The notes under the pieces: model-generated | Told to the model about the DNA's origin: nothing | Databases searched by the model: none | What the model saw: the letters and a program-made list of their open reading frames with translations, nothing else | Shown: positions 25,561 to 34,191 of the stretch, one piece after another | Numbering within the stretch: position 1 is the first letter of the stretch | How the letters are laid out: the number at the start of each line of letters is the position of its first letter | Origin: Oscillibacter sp. PC13 | GTDB taxonomy: Bacteria; Bacillota; Clostridia; Oscillospirales; Oscillospiraceae | Assembly: GCF_900115635.1 (NCBI RefSeq) | Contig: NZ_FOXE01000018.1 | Coordinates: 1 to 64,000 of the forward strand | Length of the DNA stretch: 64,000 nt | Direction: 5' to 3' | Position numbers and translations under genes: made by a program

Positions 25561-26856
25561 ATGGACAAGATCTACGGTTTGCTTGGCCGCAAGCTGGGCC
25601 ACAGCTGGTCCGTTCCCATTCACAAGGCACTGGGCTGTGAGGGCTACCGTCTCATTGAGCTGGAGCCGGAGGAGCTGCCGGACTTCCTCCGCCGTGGGGA
25701 CATCGGCGGCCTGAATGTCACCATTCCCTACAAGCGGGACGTCATCCCCTACTGCGATGTCATCGACGAGATGGCCGCCGCCATCGGCAGTGTCAATACC
25801 TTGGTCCGCCGGGCCGATGGAAAGCTGTATGCCTATAATACCGATGCCGCGGGCTTCCGCTATATGGCAGCACGGGCGGGCATCTCCTTTGCCGGTCGGA
25901 AAGCCGTGATTCTTGGCAGCGGGGGCGCTTCTCTGACCGCCAGGGCCGTGGCGGCGCAGCTGGGTTCCTGGGAGGTAGTGGTCATCTCCCGCTCCGGTCC
26001 CGACAACTACCAAAACCTCTCCCGCCATGCGGATGCGGAAATTGTGGTGAACACCACGCCGGTCGGCATGTACCCCCATAACGGCGCCGCCCCGGTGGAT
26101 CTCACTGCCTTTCCCGCCTGCCAGGGCGTGCTGGACGTGGTGTACAATCCCCGCCGGACGGCTTTGCTGCTGCAGGCCGAGGCGCTGGGCCTGCCCTACT
26201 CGGATGGCCTGCCCATGCTGGTGGCCCAGGCGGTGGCGGCGGAAGAGTTCTTCTTTGACAAGGTCATTCCCGCCGGCGGGAATGAACGTATCCTCTCCCT
26301 GCTGCGGCGGGATGCCACCAATCTGGTGCTCATTGGCATGCCGGGCTGCGGTAAAACCACCGTCGGCGCTGCGTTGGCAGCGCTCACCGGCCGGGAGGCC
26401 ATTGACATTGACCAGCGGATTGTGGAGCGGGCCGGCTGCTCTATTCCGGAGATTTTCGCCCAGGGCGGCGAAGCGGCCTTTCGGGCACTGGAGCAGGAGG
26501 AGACTGCGGAAGCCGGAAAGCTCTCCGGCAAGCTGCTTCTCACAGGGGGAGGCGTGGTGAAGGATCCCCGGAACTATGCTGCCCTGCACCAAAACGGCCG
26601 GATTTATCAGTTAATCCGGGCGCTGGATGCCCTTCCCACAGACGGCCGCCCGCTGTCCCAGGGAGCGGACCTTGCCGCCATGTGGACAGAGCGAGCCCCC
26701 CTGTACGAGCAGTTCCGGGACGCGGCCATCGACAACAACGGTGCGGTGGCAGATACCGCCGCCGCGATTTGGAGGGATTTTTGTGAACATTCTGGTGATG
26801 AACGGCCCGAATCTGAACATGCTGGGCATCCGGCAGCCGGAAATATACGGCCATGA
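25561..26856 (+). CDS. aroE: Fused shikimate dehydrogenase / shikimate kinase
   Basis: 431 aa fusion. N-terminal AroE half (about 1-250): LGHSWSVPIHKAL, NVTIPYKRDVIPYCD with the catalytic Lys, AYNTDAAGF with the catalytic Asp, NADP loop LGSGGASLTARAVA and NTTPVGMYP. C-terminal AroK half (about 254-410): Walker A LIGMPGCGKTTVG, IDIDQRI, GEAAFRALE and TGGGVVKDPRNY. These catalyse consecutive steps, 3-dehydroshikimate to shikimate and shikimate to its 3-phosphate. The ATG at 25561 follows GGGAGGAA; a TTG precedes it. The last 74 bases overlap aroQ in another frame, and the final 25 residues look unlike shikimate kinase. Confidence 0.92.
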   Translation: MDKIYGLLGRKLGHSWSVPIHKALGCEGYRLIELEPEELPDFLRRGDIGGLNVTIPYKRDVIPYCDVIDEMAAAIGSVNTLVRRADGKLYAYNTDAAGFRYMAARAGISFAGRKAVILGSGGASLTARAVAAQLGSWEVVVISRSGPDNYQNLSRHADAEIVVNTTPVGMYPHNGAAPVDLTAFPACQGVLDVVYNPRRTALLLQAEALGLPYSDGLPMLVAQAVAAEEFFFDKVIPAGGNERILSLLRRDATNLVLIGMPGCGKTTVGAALAALTGREAIDIDQRIVERAGCSIPEIFAQGGEAAFRALEQEETAEAGKLSGKLLLTGGGVVKDPRNYAALHQNGRIYQLIRALDALPTDGRPLSQGADLAAMWTERAPLYEQFRDAAIDNNGAVADTAAAIWRDFCEHSGDERPESEHAGHPAAGNIRP

Positions 26857-27229
26857 GACCTATGACGACCTGTGTGCCATGATTCAGGCCGAGGCGGATC
26901 GGCTGGGCGTACGGGTATCCTTTTTCCAGTCCAATCACGAAGGAGCGCTGGTGGACGCCATTCAGCAAGCCTACTTTGACCACGTGGACGGCATTGTGAT
27001 CAATCCCGGCGCCTATACCCACACCAGTGTGGCCCTGCTGGACGCGGTAAAGGGCGTCAGCATTCCAACTGTGGAGGTTCATATTTCCGATCCGGACACC
27101 CGGGAGGAATTCCGCCGCATCTCCTATCTCCGCGCCGCCTGCATCGCCACCATCAAGGGACATGGGTTTCGTGGATATATCGAAGCCCTTCGCCTGCTTG
27201 CCGGCGCATCAGACAACAACGGCATATAG
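26783..27229 (+). CDS. aroQ: 3-dehydroquinate dehydratase, type II
   Basis: 148 aa dodecameric enzyme making 3-dehydroshikimate. Seen: NGPNLNMLGIRQPEIYG with the catalytic Tyr, SNHEGALVDAI, NPGAYTHTSVALLDA and VEVHISDP. The family FRH motif reads FRR here. Start is a GTG at 26783 with GGAGGG 6 bases upstream, inside the 3' end of the aroE/aroK fusion; the protein begins at the canonical VNILVMNGPN. It completes the shikimate pathway in this operon. A bidirectional terminator follows. Confidence 0.94.
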   Translation: MNILVMNGPNLNMLGIRQPEIYGHETYDDLCAMIQAEADRLGVRVSFFQSNHEGALVDAIQQAYFDHVDGIVINPGAYTHTSVALLDAVKGVSIPTVEVHISDPDTREEFRRISYLRAACIATIKGHGFRGYIEALRLLAGASDNNGI

Positions 27230-27235
27230 GCTAAA

Positions 27236-27277
27236 AAAAGCGCCCCCGGTTGAACCGGAGGCGCCTTTTATTGTTTT
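27236..27277. terminator. Bidirectional terminator between aroQ and cstA
   Basis: GCGCC-c-CCGGT (27240-27250) pairs with ACCGG-a-GGCGC (27254-27264). TTTTATTGTTTTT follows on the plus side and seven A residues precede it, serving as a U-run for the minus strand. Confidence 0.88.
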
Positions 27278-27330
27278 TGTGTTGCCTGCAGAGACTGGCA
27301 CTCTGCCACATGAAACGCACAAGTGCTTGC

Positions 27331-29040
27331 TTACTTGCTCTGTGCAGCCTTCTTATTGGTCAGAGCCTTATAACCCTCAAACACCAGCACAATGGCCAGG
27401 ACGAACAGCACCACAGAGAAACCGGCCTGCAGAACGTCAGCCAGGACAGTGGGAGCCTCAGGAGGATTCATCAGACGGCCAATCTTGGTCTTGAAGGTGA
27501 TCACCAGAGAGGTCAGGGTGGCAATCAGCATGAACACCATGGGAATGTAGAACATCTTGTTGTTCTTGCCGATGTTGCCCAGCCAGGCAGCGCAGGCCAG
27601 CAGAGCCAGAGCAGCCAGCAGCTGGTTGGCAGCACCGAACAGGGGCCAAATCAGGCTGTAGCCGCCGGTCATCAGAATGCCGCCCAGGACAACAGTGATG
27701 AGTGTAGCAATAAACGGATTGGAGACTGCCTTCTTGAAGCCGGTCAGATTCTCAACGCTTTCGCCCTCATCCACAAAGAACTCCTGGAGCATATAGCGGG
27801 CCAGACGGGTGGCGGTGTCCAGAGAGGTCAGGCAGAATGCGGATACAGCCAGAATCAGTACGGAGTACATCACATCAGTGGGCAGACCAATCTTTGCCAG
27901 CATCTGAGAAATGCCAGTGGCAAATACCACCGTAGGCGTAGCATCGGGGATACCGGAGGCCTTCAGGGCAATCAGGTCGCTGCCGAAGAGGAAGCTGACG
28001 CAAATCAGGGAGATGACGGCCAGCGCGCACTCGATCAGCATGCCGCCGTAGCCGATGGCCATCGCATCCTTCTCGTTGTCCAGCTGCTTTGCAGTGGTAC
28101 CGGATCCCACCAGGGAGTGGAAACCGGAGATAGCGCCGCAGGCCACGGTAATGAACAGAACCGGGAACAGCTGGCTTGTGCCGTCCACACCGCCGAAGCC
28201 TGTATATGCCGGCAGGTTCATGGTGGGGTGTGCCACCACAATGCCCACAACAGCCAGAATGATCATACCATACAGCAGGAAGCTGTTCAGATAGTCACGG
28301 GGCTGCAGCAGAATCCACACAGGAGTTACCGAGGCGATCAGAATGTAGGCCATGACGAAAATGGTCCAGAAATTGGCGCTGGCAAACACCGGAATATTGT
28401 AGCCGATGGCAATGCAGGCCACCAGGGCGGCAACCCCGATAACCGTAGAGATTCCCAGCGGGGCATTCTTCCGGTACACCAGGAACCCGAACGCAATGGC
28501 CAAAACGATGAACAACATGGAAATCATGGCAGTCCGGCCATTGGCGATGTTCTGGGATCCATCGGCATTAAACCCGGCAAATGTGCCCACCACGATGGAA
28601 CCGAAGGCGGCAACCACCAGCAGCAGCGTCAGATAGGCAAACACCAGAAACAGCTTCTTGCCGCGGCGGCCGATATTGACCTCAATGACATGGCCGATGG
28701 ACTTACCCTCGTGCCGGATAGAGGCAAACAGAGCGGCAAAATCGTGCGTAGCGCCGAAGAACACGCCGCCGACCAGAATCCACAAAAGGACGGGAACCCA
28801 ACCGAAAATAGCCGCTTGGATGGGTCCATTGATGGGGCCGGCTCCGGCGATGGATGCGAAGTGGTGACCCAGCAGAACAGGGGCCTTGGCGGCACAGTAG
28901 TCATTGCCATCCGCCATGGTATGTGCAGGGGTCTCCCGGGAAGGATCCACCCCCCACTGCTTTGCCAGCCATTTGCCATAGAACAAATAGCCGCCGACCA
29001 GAACGACGATAGAAATCAACAGGATTACTAACGAGTTCAT
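27331..29040 (-). CDS. cstA: Carbon starvation protein CstA family transporter
   Basis: 569 aa integral membrane protein. Seen: about 16 hydrophobic spans, starting MNSLVILLISIVVLVGGYLF, with AGAGPINGPIQAAIFGW, GATHDFAALFASIRHEG and GSGTTAKQLDNEKDAM as conserved family blocks. Known: CstA proteins take up peptides or pyruvate under carbon limitation. The ATG is preceded by AAGGGAGAG. An uncharacterised gene lies 16 bases upstream in the same transcript, and a promoter for both is at 29655-29683. Uptake of peptides would fit the amino-acid fermentation genes nearby (inference). Confidence 0.92.
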   Translation of the reverse strand: MNSLVILLISIVVLVGGYLFYGKWLAKQWGVDPSRETPAHTMADGNDYCAAKAPVLLGHHFASIAGAGPINGPIQAAIFGWVPVLLWILVGGVFFGATHDFAALFASIRHEGKSIGHVIEVNIGRRGKKLFLVFAYLTLLLVVAAFGSIVVGTFAGFNADGSQNIANGRTAMISMLFIVLAIAFGFLVYRKNAPLGISTVIGVAALVACIAIGYNIPVFASANFWTIFVMAYILIASVTPVWILLQPRDYLNSFLLYGMIILAVVGIVVAHPTMNLPAYTGFGGVDGTSQLFPVLFITVACGAISGFHSLVGSGTTAKQLDNEKDAMAIGYGGMLIECALAVISLICVSFLFGSDLIALKASGIPDATPTVVFATGISQMLAKIGLPTDVMYSVLILAVSAFCLTSLDTATRLARYMLQEFFVDEGESVENLTGFKKAVSNPFIATLITVVLGGILMTGGYSLIWPLFGAANQLLAALALLACAAWLGNIGKNNKMFYIPMVFMLIATLTSLVITFKTKIGRLMNPPEAPTVLADVLQAGFSVVLFVLAIVLVFEGYKALTNKKAAQSK

Positions 29041-29056
29041 ATGATACTCTCCCTTC

Positions 29057-29575
29057 TTATTTTGCCTTGGGTAGGAAATTGCGCTCCAAGGTCTTGCGTG
29101 CCTCTTTCCCGGCTGGATTGGAAAAGAAGCTCTGCGTAGAACATTCCATTGCTGCTATGTGATACTCCATCCAGCCGTGGAGTGCCAGCCAAAAATTCTT
29201 CCGGAAGCGTGTCCGTTTGATCAGTTTCTGTGCCTCCGGATCAATGGTGTCCGCCAGAATCACCAGCGTAACATAGGAAAACATGTGCTCCTTGTGGGGA
29301 TTGATGGCAGCCAGGCCCGCCTTCCGGGACAGGTCTACCTGCTGCTGCAACGTCTGGGCATCCAGATGCTCTGTCACGTAAAAGTATACGTACTCATTTT
29401 GTTCCGTCGCATAAATCGTGTGGGCCTTGGTGGCGACGTAATTCTCCTCCCGCATGTGATAGGCCGCTGCGGCCGGAAAGCTTCCGCCGGATACCTGAAT
29501 GTCCCTTTCGATGTCAAAATAGTAAGAATAGGCGTTCAACAACTGCTCCAGCCGCTCCTGCAGGGTCATCTCCAT
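29057..29575 (-). CDS. Uncharacterised soluble protein co-transcribed with cstA
   Basis: 172 aa, no signal peptide, no membrane segment, no recognised catalytic motif. Seen: a mixed alpha/beta sequence with aromatic-rich ENEYVYFYVTEHLD and NPHKEHMFSYVTLVILAD in the middle and a basic TRFRKNFWLALHGWMEYH helix. Start ATG at 29575 has AAGGAG 6 bases before it. It precedes cstA by 16 bases and shares its promoter, so a role in controlling or assisting CstA is plausible (inference only). Confidence 0.7.
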   Translation of the reverse strand: MEMTLQERLEQLLNAYSYYFDIERDIQVSGGSFPAAAAYHMREENYVATKAHTIYATEQNEYVYFYVTEHLDAQTLQQQVDLSRKAGLAAINPHKEHMFSYVTLVILADTIDPEAQKLIKRTRFRKNFWLALHGWMEYHIAAMECSTQSFFSNPAGKEARKTLERNFLPKAK

Positions 29576-29654
29576 AGGAACTCCTTAACTTTGATAAAAT
29601 CCTAGCGTTCTTCCTGCTATTTATGATGAAATCTAAACGCTCTTTACAGCTTTC

Positions 29655-29683
29655 ATTATACACGAACATTTCAGCTTTGTTAA
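29655..29683 (-). promoter_or_regulatory. Promoter of the cstA operon
   Basis: Minus strand: TTAACA (29678-29683), 17 bases, TATAAT (29655-29660). Confidence 0.65.
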
Positions 29684-29869
29684 GAGGGTCTCATTAAATT
29701 TGTGTACAATTTGTGAATAAGTGGGGTAAAGTTGTGTATTTCATCTAGCAAATTTTTGGTTTTTCTGTACTCCATTGTGCTTTATACACATTTTCCGCTT
29801 TGGGTTTGGGTTAATTTGCCAAAAATTCTTTTTTCTCCGGTGACCCAGCGTTTCCGGCTGTACAGGTAA

Positions 29870-30553
29870 TTACCGGTTCAGCGTATTGATCAAATGCTTC
29901 ATATGGATACTCATCGCATGGCGCGCTCCCGTTTCATCCCGTTTCATCAGGAATTCCAGAATCAGCCGGTTATCCGCCAGGGCAATCTCCTGCATCTGCT
30001 GCCGGTTTTGTGAGATTTGCAGGATCTCGTTGACAGCGCCGTTGATAATGGGGTAAAGGCGGCGCATATATTCATTATGGGATGCCTTGATCAGCGCCAT
30101 ATGAAATTCCTGATCTGCCAAGGGCCAATCTCCGCCGGAGGCGGCCACCTGTTCCATCCGTTCCGCCTTCTTTCGGATCTGCTGCAATTCTTCATCTGTG
30201 GCCCGTTGGCAGGCCAGCGCCACCGTTTCCGGTTCAAAAATAAGCCGCATCTCAAAAAGGTCCATTGCCCGTTCCTTGGCCCGCAGGCTGGAAAGCGCTG
30301 TAAGATTCAAGCCGGTATCCGGCAGGGTTTCTGATACATATGTGCCTTTACCCCGGCGAATCTCCAAGACGCCCTGCGCCACCAGAAACGAAATGGCCTC
30401 CCGCAGAGTGGTGCGGCTGACCTGCAGCGCCGCACTGAGCTCGTTTTCATTGGGCAGCTTGCTGCCTGGCTCATAGCGGTTCTCCTCCATAATCATCTCG
30501 TACAGACGGTCTGAGGTCCGCTCGGACAGCTTGGTCTTTTTCTGTGCTCTCAT
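29870..30553 (-). CDS. GntR-family regulator, FadR subfamily
   Basis: 227 aa. Seen: N-terminal winged helix (about 8-75, GSKLPNENELSAALQVSRTTLREAISFL and a GKGTYV wing), then the helical FCD ligand domain (about 90-215) with metal-type His residues in DQEFHMAL and a late H. The start at 30553 follows AAAGGAG; the frame is open to 30592. It is divergent from the VOR operon and next to the cstA operon. The divergent gap has a 10-bp direct repeat TGACATCATA around the VOR promoter, so control of VOR genes by a carboxylate ligand is likely (inference). Confidence 0.88.
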   Translation of the reverse strand: MRAQKKTKLSERTSDRLYEMIMEENRYEPGSKLPNENELSAALQVSRTTLREAISFLVAQGVLEIRRGKGTYVSETLPDTGLNLTALSSLRAKERAMDLFEMRLIFEPETVALACQRATDEELQQIRKKAERMEQVAASGGDWPLADQEFHMALIKASHNEYMRRLYPIINGAVNEILQISQNRQQMQEIALADNRLILEFLMKRDETGARHAMSIHMKHLINTLNR

Positions 30554-30649
30554 CCTTTGTCCAACTCCTTTTCGCGGCACTGCCGCGGCCATTCCTGGTT
30601 TTCTGTTTTTGTATCATATCGCGTTTTGTGTGATCTTGCAAGAAGGCTC

Positions 30650-30687
30650 TTGACATCATATTTCTTTTCGTATACAATGACATCATA
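30650..30687 (+). promoter_or_regulatory. Promoter of the VOR operon with direct repeats
   Basis: TTGACA (30650-30655), 17 bases, TACAAT (30673-30678). TGACATCATA occurs at 30651-30660 and again at 30678-30687, overlapping the -35 and the region just after the -10. Confidence 0.7.
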
Positions 30688-30761
30688 CAACATAAGCGAA
30701 ATAATACAACTAGTTTTGTAGCAAGTTTTTGGGAAGCCAACTTTTGGGAGGTGAGCTTATT

Positions 30762-31442
30762 TTGACGGCAGGGGATATTTGTACGCATCGGCTCTCTATT
30801 GTCACCGGCCACTATGGAACCGGAAAGACAGAGTTTGCGGTGAATCTGGCGCTGGCTCTGGCCCAGGAGGGGAAGCCTGTTATGATGGCAGACTTGGACA
30901 TTGTGAATCCCTACTTTCGCTCCAGGGAGCGCAGACAGATGCTGGAATCCGCCGGTATTGAGTTGATCTCATCTTCCCAAGCCTGTTCCGACGCCGACGT
31001 TCCCGCCCTTCCCGCCGAGCTGCTGGCCATTCTGGAAAACCGGAAAGTCCGCGGTGTGCTGGATATTGGCGGTGATCCGGTGGGTGCCCGGGTGCTGGCC
31101 CGGTTCCAGCCTAAAATTGCAGGAGAGGATTACCAGTTAATTTATGTTCTGAATGCAAACCGCCCCGAGGTAAAAACCGCTGATGCCGCAATCCGCTATT
31201 TACGGGGCATCGAAGCAGTCACCGGTCTTACCTGCGGCGGGATTGTCAATAACACCCACCTCTGCGGAGAGACTACGGCAGAGGAGATCCGCAAGGGTGC
31301 AGCCCTGGCGGGGGCGGTCTCCTCCCAAACCGGCATTCCCGTTCTCTGCCATATGGCGGAAGCGCAATTTACCAATCAATTGTCTGACCTGCGGGAACCT
31401 GTGTTCCCCATTACCATCAGGATGAAAAAGCCATGGGAATGA
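30762..31442 (+). CDS. P-loop ATPase of the MinD/CobQ type
   Basis: 226 aa. Seen: Walker A GHYGTGKTE (about 16-24), MMADLDIVNPYFRSRERR as the switch/Walker A' region, and GVLDIGGDPVGARVLARF. This is a SIMIBI-class ATPase related to ParA/MinD and iron-sulfur scaffold ATPases. Translation most likely starts at TTG 30762, 8 bases after GGGAGGTGA. It leads the oxidoreductase operon, 36 bases before the ferredoxin subunit. A role in assembly or metal-cluster loading of the oxidoreductase is an inference from position; nothing in the sequence proves it. Confidence 0.75.
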   Translation: MTAGDICTHRLSIVTGHYGTGKTEFAVNLALALAQEGKPVMMADLDIVNPYFRSRERRQMLESAGIELISSSQACSDADVPALPAELLAILENRKVRGVLDIGGDPVGARVLARFQPKIAGEDYQLIYVLNANRPEVKTADAAIRYLRGIEAVTGLTCGGIVNNTHLCGETTAEEIRKGAALAGAVSSQTGIPVLCHMAEAQFTNQLSDLREPVFPITIRMKKPWE

Positions 31443-31478
31443 CCCGTGGACTTCCGGAGAAAGGAGAATCTATCTATT

Positions 31479-31691
31479 ATGACAGCCAAGGTAACCTTTA
31501 ACTCCGACCGGTGCAAGGGGTGCGAGTTGTGTACGATGGTTTGCCCCAAGCACATTGTGGCAATCGACACAAGGGTCATCAACCGCAAGGGCTATCACCC
31601 CGCCCATGTGACGGACATTGCCCAGTGCATCGCCTGCGCCAGCTGCGCAAAAATCTGTCCGGATTCCATTATCACTGTGGAAAAATTCTGA
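31479..31691 (+). CDS. Ferredoxin-type (delta) subunit of 2-oxoacid:ferredoxin oxidoreductase
   Basis: 70 aa with two [4Fe-4S] motifs, CKGCELCTMVCP and CIACASCAKICP. It carries electrons from the thiamine site to external ferredoxin. The ATG at 31479 follows AAAGGAG; a GTG at 31446 is in frame but has no site. It lies directly before the alpha subunit. Confidence 0.9.
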   Translation: MTAKVTFNSDRCKGCELCTMVCPKHIVAIDTRVINRKGYHPAHVTDIAQCIACASCAKICPDSIITVEKF

Positions 31692-31709
31692 AGAAGGAGG
31701 TTGTGAACT

Positions 31710-32780
31710 GTGGAAAAAGAACTTTGGAAAGGCAATGAAGCCATCGCCGAGGCCGCCATTCGGGCCGGCTGTGACTGTTTCTTCGGGTACCCCATCACCC
31801 CGCAGAGCGAAGTCCCTGAGTACATGTCCGTACATCTGCCCCAGCACGGCGGCGTATTTGTCCAGTCTGAATCTGAGGTGGCGGCCATCAACATGGTCTA
31901 CGGCGCTGCCGGTTCCGGTATGCGGGCCATGACCTCCTCGTCCTCCCCCGGCATCAGCCTGAAGCAGGAGGGCATCTCTTACATCGCCGGCGCAGAACTG
32001 CCCTGTGTCATCGTCAACTGTATGCGGGGCGGCCCAGGCCTTGGCACCATTCAGCCCGGACAGGGTGACTACTATCAGGCCACCCGCGGCGGCGGCAACG
32101 GCGATTACCGGACGCTGGTGCTGGCTCCCTCCAATGTTCAGGAAACCGTGGACTTTGTTCAGGAGGCCTTTGACATCGCCGACCAGTACCGCAACCCCGT
32201 TATGATTGTCTGTGACGGCCTCATCGGCCAGATGATGGAACCCATTGAATGGCATCCCATTCCCAAACGAAAACTCCCCCCCAAGGACTGGGCCGCCACC
32301 GGGCGCAAGAGCCGGGAGCACAACAACATTATCAACTCCCTGTACATGGCTCCTGAGGACTGCGACCGCCACAATCACCATCTGGCGGAAAAGTACGCGG
32401 CCATGGCGAAGAACGAAACCCGCTGGCAGGAGCATCAATGCCAAGACGCGGAGATTGTCATTACCGCCTACGGTACGCCTGCCCGGATTGCCCTGACCGC
32501 TTTGGAGGCGCTGCGGGCCGAGGGCGTGAAGGTCGGTCTCTTCCGCCCCGTCACCCTGTGGCCCTTCCCGGAAAGGGCCCTTCACAACCTGGCGGCTGCC
32601 AGCCACGTAAAAGCTTTTTTGGATGTGGAGATGAGTTCCAGCGGCCAGATGCTGGATGATGTCCGGCTTGCAGTGGAAGGGCAAAAGCCCATCCATTACC
32701 TAGGCCACGCCGGCGGCGTGATGCCTACCGTGGAGGAAATGGTTGATGCGGCCAAGGCGGCCTTGAAGGAGGTCAAGTGA
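31710..32780 (+). CDS. vorB: 2-oxoacid:ferredoxin oxidoreductase alpha subunit, VorB-like
   Basis: 356 aa. Seen: WKGNEAIAEAAIRAGCDCFFGYPITPQSEVPE start, conserved in VorB/KorA proteins, MRGGPGLGTIQPGQGDY in the substrate domain and a C-terminal transketolase-like domain with FRPVTLWPFPE. Known: the complex oxidises branched-chain 2-oxoacids to acyl-CoA with reduced ferredoxin. Assignment to VOR rather than 2-oxoglutarate oxidoreductase rests on family resemblance and on ilvE next door. Starts with GTG at 31710 after GAAGGAGG. Confidence 0.85.
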   Translation: MEKELWKGNEAIAEAAIRAGCDCFFGYPITPQSEVPEYMSVHLPQHGGVFVQSESEVAAINMVYGAAGSGMRAMTSSSSPGISLKQEGISYIAGAELPCVIVNCMRGGPGLGTIQPGQGDYYQATRGGGNGDYRTLVLAPSNVQETVDFVQEAFDIADQYRNPVMIVCDGLIGQMMEPIEWHPIPKRKLPPKDWAATGRKSREHNNIINSLYMAPEDCDRHNHHLAEKYAAMAKNETRWQEHQCQDAEIVITAYGTPARIALTALEALRAEGVKVGLFRPVTLWPFPERALHNLAAASHVKAFLDVEMSSSGQMLDDVRLAVEGQKPIHYLGHAGGVMPTVEEMVDAAKAALKEVK

Positions 32781-32781
32781 G

Positions 32782-33540
32782 ATGGCAATCGTATATGAAA
32801 AGTCCAAAGGTCTGACAGACGCGGAGCTGCATTACTGCCCCGGCTGCAACCACGGCATCATTCACAAGCTGGTGGCCGAGTCCCTGGTGGAGCTGGGCCT
32901 GCTGGACGATGCCATCGGCGTATGCCCTGTCGGCTGCTCCGTCTTTGCCTATAACTATTTCAACTGCGACATGCAGGAGGCCGCCCACGGCCGGGCGCCC
33001 GCTGTGGCCACCGGCATTAAGCGCACCCATCCCAGCCAGGCGGTCTTTACTTACCAGGGTGACGGAGATCTGGCCTCCATCGGTGCCGCGGAAATTGTTC
33101 ACGCCGCTATGCGGGGAGAGAAATTTACCACGATTTTCGTCAACAACGCTATTTATGGAATGACCGGCGGCCAAATGGCCCCTACTACCCTCATTGGCCA
33201 AAAGGCCACCACCTGTCAGTCGGGCCGCACTGTGGAGCAGGCGGGCATGCCCATCCGTATAGCGGAGATGCTGTCCACACTGGATGGCTGTGTCTATGCC
33301 GAGCGGGTCTGCGTCACCGACATCGCCAACATCAACAAGGCGAAGCGGGCCATTAAGAAGGCCTTTGAAAAGCAGATGAACCGGGAGGGCTTCACCTTTA
33401 TTGAGGTGCTGTCCACCTGTCCCACCAACTGGGGCATGACCCCGCTGAAGGCCATCGACTGGCTGAAGAACAATATGATTCCCTATTATCCTCTGGGCGT
33501 TATCAAGGAAACGGCACTGAAACAGGCGGAGGTGAAATAA
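32782..33540 (+). CDS. 2-oxoacid:ferredoxin oxidoreductase beta subunit (thiamine-diphosphate binding)
   Basis: 252 aa. Seen: HYCPGCNHGIIHKL, the thiamine-diphosphate/Mg motif beginning GDGDLASIGAAE and ending VNNAIYGMTGGQMAPTT, all diagnostic for the catalytic beta subunit. The CPGC pair could ligate a cluster in the larger enzymes of the family. It begins one base after the alpha-subunit stop, with AAGGAGG inside that gene's end. Confidence 0.92.
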   Translation: MAIVYEKSKGLTDAELHYCPGCNHGIIHKLVAESLVELGLLDDAIGVCPVGCSVFAYNYFNCDMQEAAHGRAPAVATGIKRTHPSQAVFTYQGDGDLASIGAAEIVHAAMRGEKFTTIFVNNAIYGMTGGQMAPTTLIGQKATTCQSGRTVEQAGMPIRIAEMLSTLDGCVYAERVCVTDIANINKAKRAIKKAFEKQMNREGFTFIEVLSTCPTNWGMTPLKAIDWLKNNMIPYYPLGVIKETALKQAEVK

Positions 33541-33541
33541 G

Positions 33542-34078
33542 ATGAAACGAGAAATCATCATTTCCGGTTTTGGCGGACAGGGGGGACTTGCCATCGGCAA
33601 AAATCTGGCGGAGGCAGGCATGGCCGAAGGATTAAATGTCACCTGGGCTCCCTCATACGGCCCCGAAATGCGGGGCGGCACCGCCAACTGCTCCGTGGTG
33701 CTCTCCGATAAGCCTGTGGGCTCCCCGGTGTTTGCACATCCCACGGAGCTCATCGCCCTGAACGAACCCTCTCTGGCGAAATTTGAGGCTGGCGTCCAGC
33801 CGGGCGGCGCGGTGTTTGTCAACAGCGATGTGGTCACCGACAAGGTCCAGCGTACGGATCTGCACGCCTACTATATTCCCTGTTCCCAAATTGCGGAGGA
33901 GGTGGGCAATCCCAAAGTGGGCAACATGGTGATGCTGGGTGCATATGTGGCCCAGACGGGGCTTCTGAAGCCCGAAACAATCGAAGCCATGATTCACCAT
34001 ATGTTCACTGGATCCAAGGCAAAGCTGGTGCCGTTGAACATTGAGGCTTTTCGCCGCGGCATGGCCTGTGTTCAATAA
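33542..34078 (+). CDS. 2-oxoacid:ferredoxin oxidoreductase gamma subunit
   Basis: 178 aa. Seen: ISGFGGQGGLAIGKNLAEA at the N-terminus and APSYGPEMRGGTANCSVVLS, the signatures of the gamma subunit that closes the CoA-binding part of the enzyme. It starts one base after the beta subunit and ends the operon, which runs ATPase, delta, alpha, beta, gamma and is followed by a strong terminator. Confidence 0.92.
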   Translation: MKREIIISGFGGQGGLAIGKNLAEAGMAEGLNVTWAPSYGPEMRGGTANCSVVLSDKPVGSPVFAHPTELIALNEPSLAKFEAGVQPGGAVFVNSDVVTDKVQRTDLHAYYIPCSQIAEEVGNPKVGNMVMLGAYVAQTGLLKPETIEAMIHHMFTGSKAKLVPLNIEAFRRGMACVQ

Positions 34079-34101
34079 CACCGCTTCGGACGCAGGCACG
34101 G

Positions 34102-34140
34102 GGGAGAACCGGCGGCAATTTTGCCGGTTCTCCCTTTTTT
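34102..34140 (+). terminator. Terminator of the VOR operon
   Basis: GGGAGAACCGGC (34102-34113) and GCCGGTTCTCCC (34123-34134), 12 bp, followed by TTTTTT. Confidence 0.9.
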
Positions 34141-34156
34141 ATGTGCATTTTACCGA

Positions 34157-34185
34157 TTGACTTTACCGGTTTGCGGGCGTATAAA
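34157..34185 (+). promoter_or_regulatory. Promoter of the ilvE T-box leader
   Basis: TTGACT (34157-34162), 17 bases, TATAAA (34180-34185). Confidence 0.65.
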
Positions 34186-34191
34186 TGAGAT

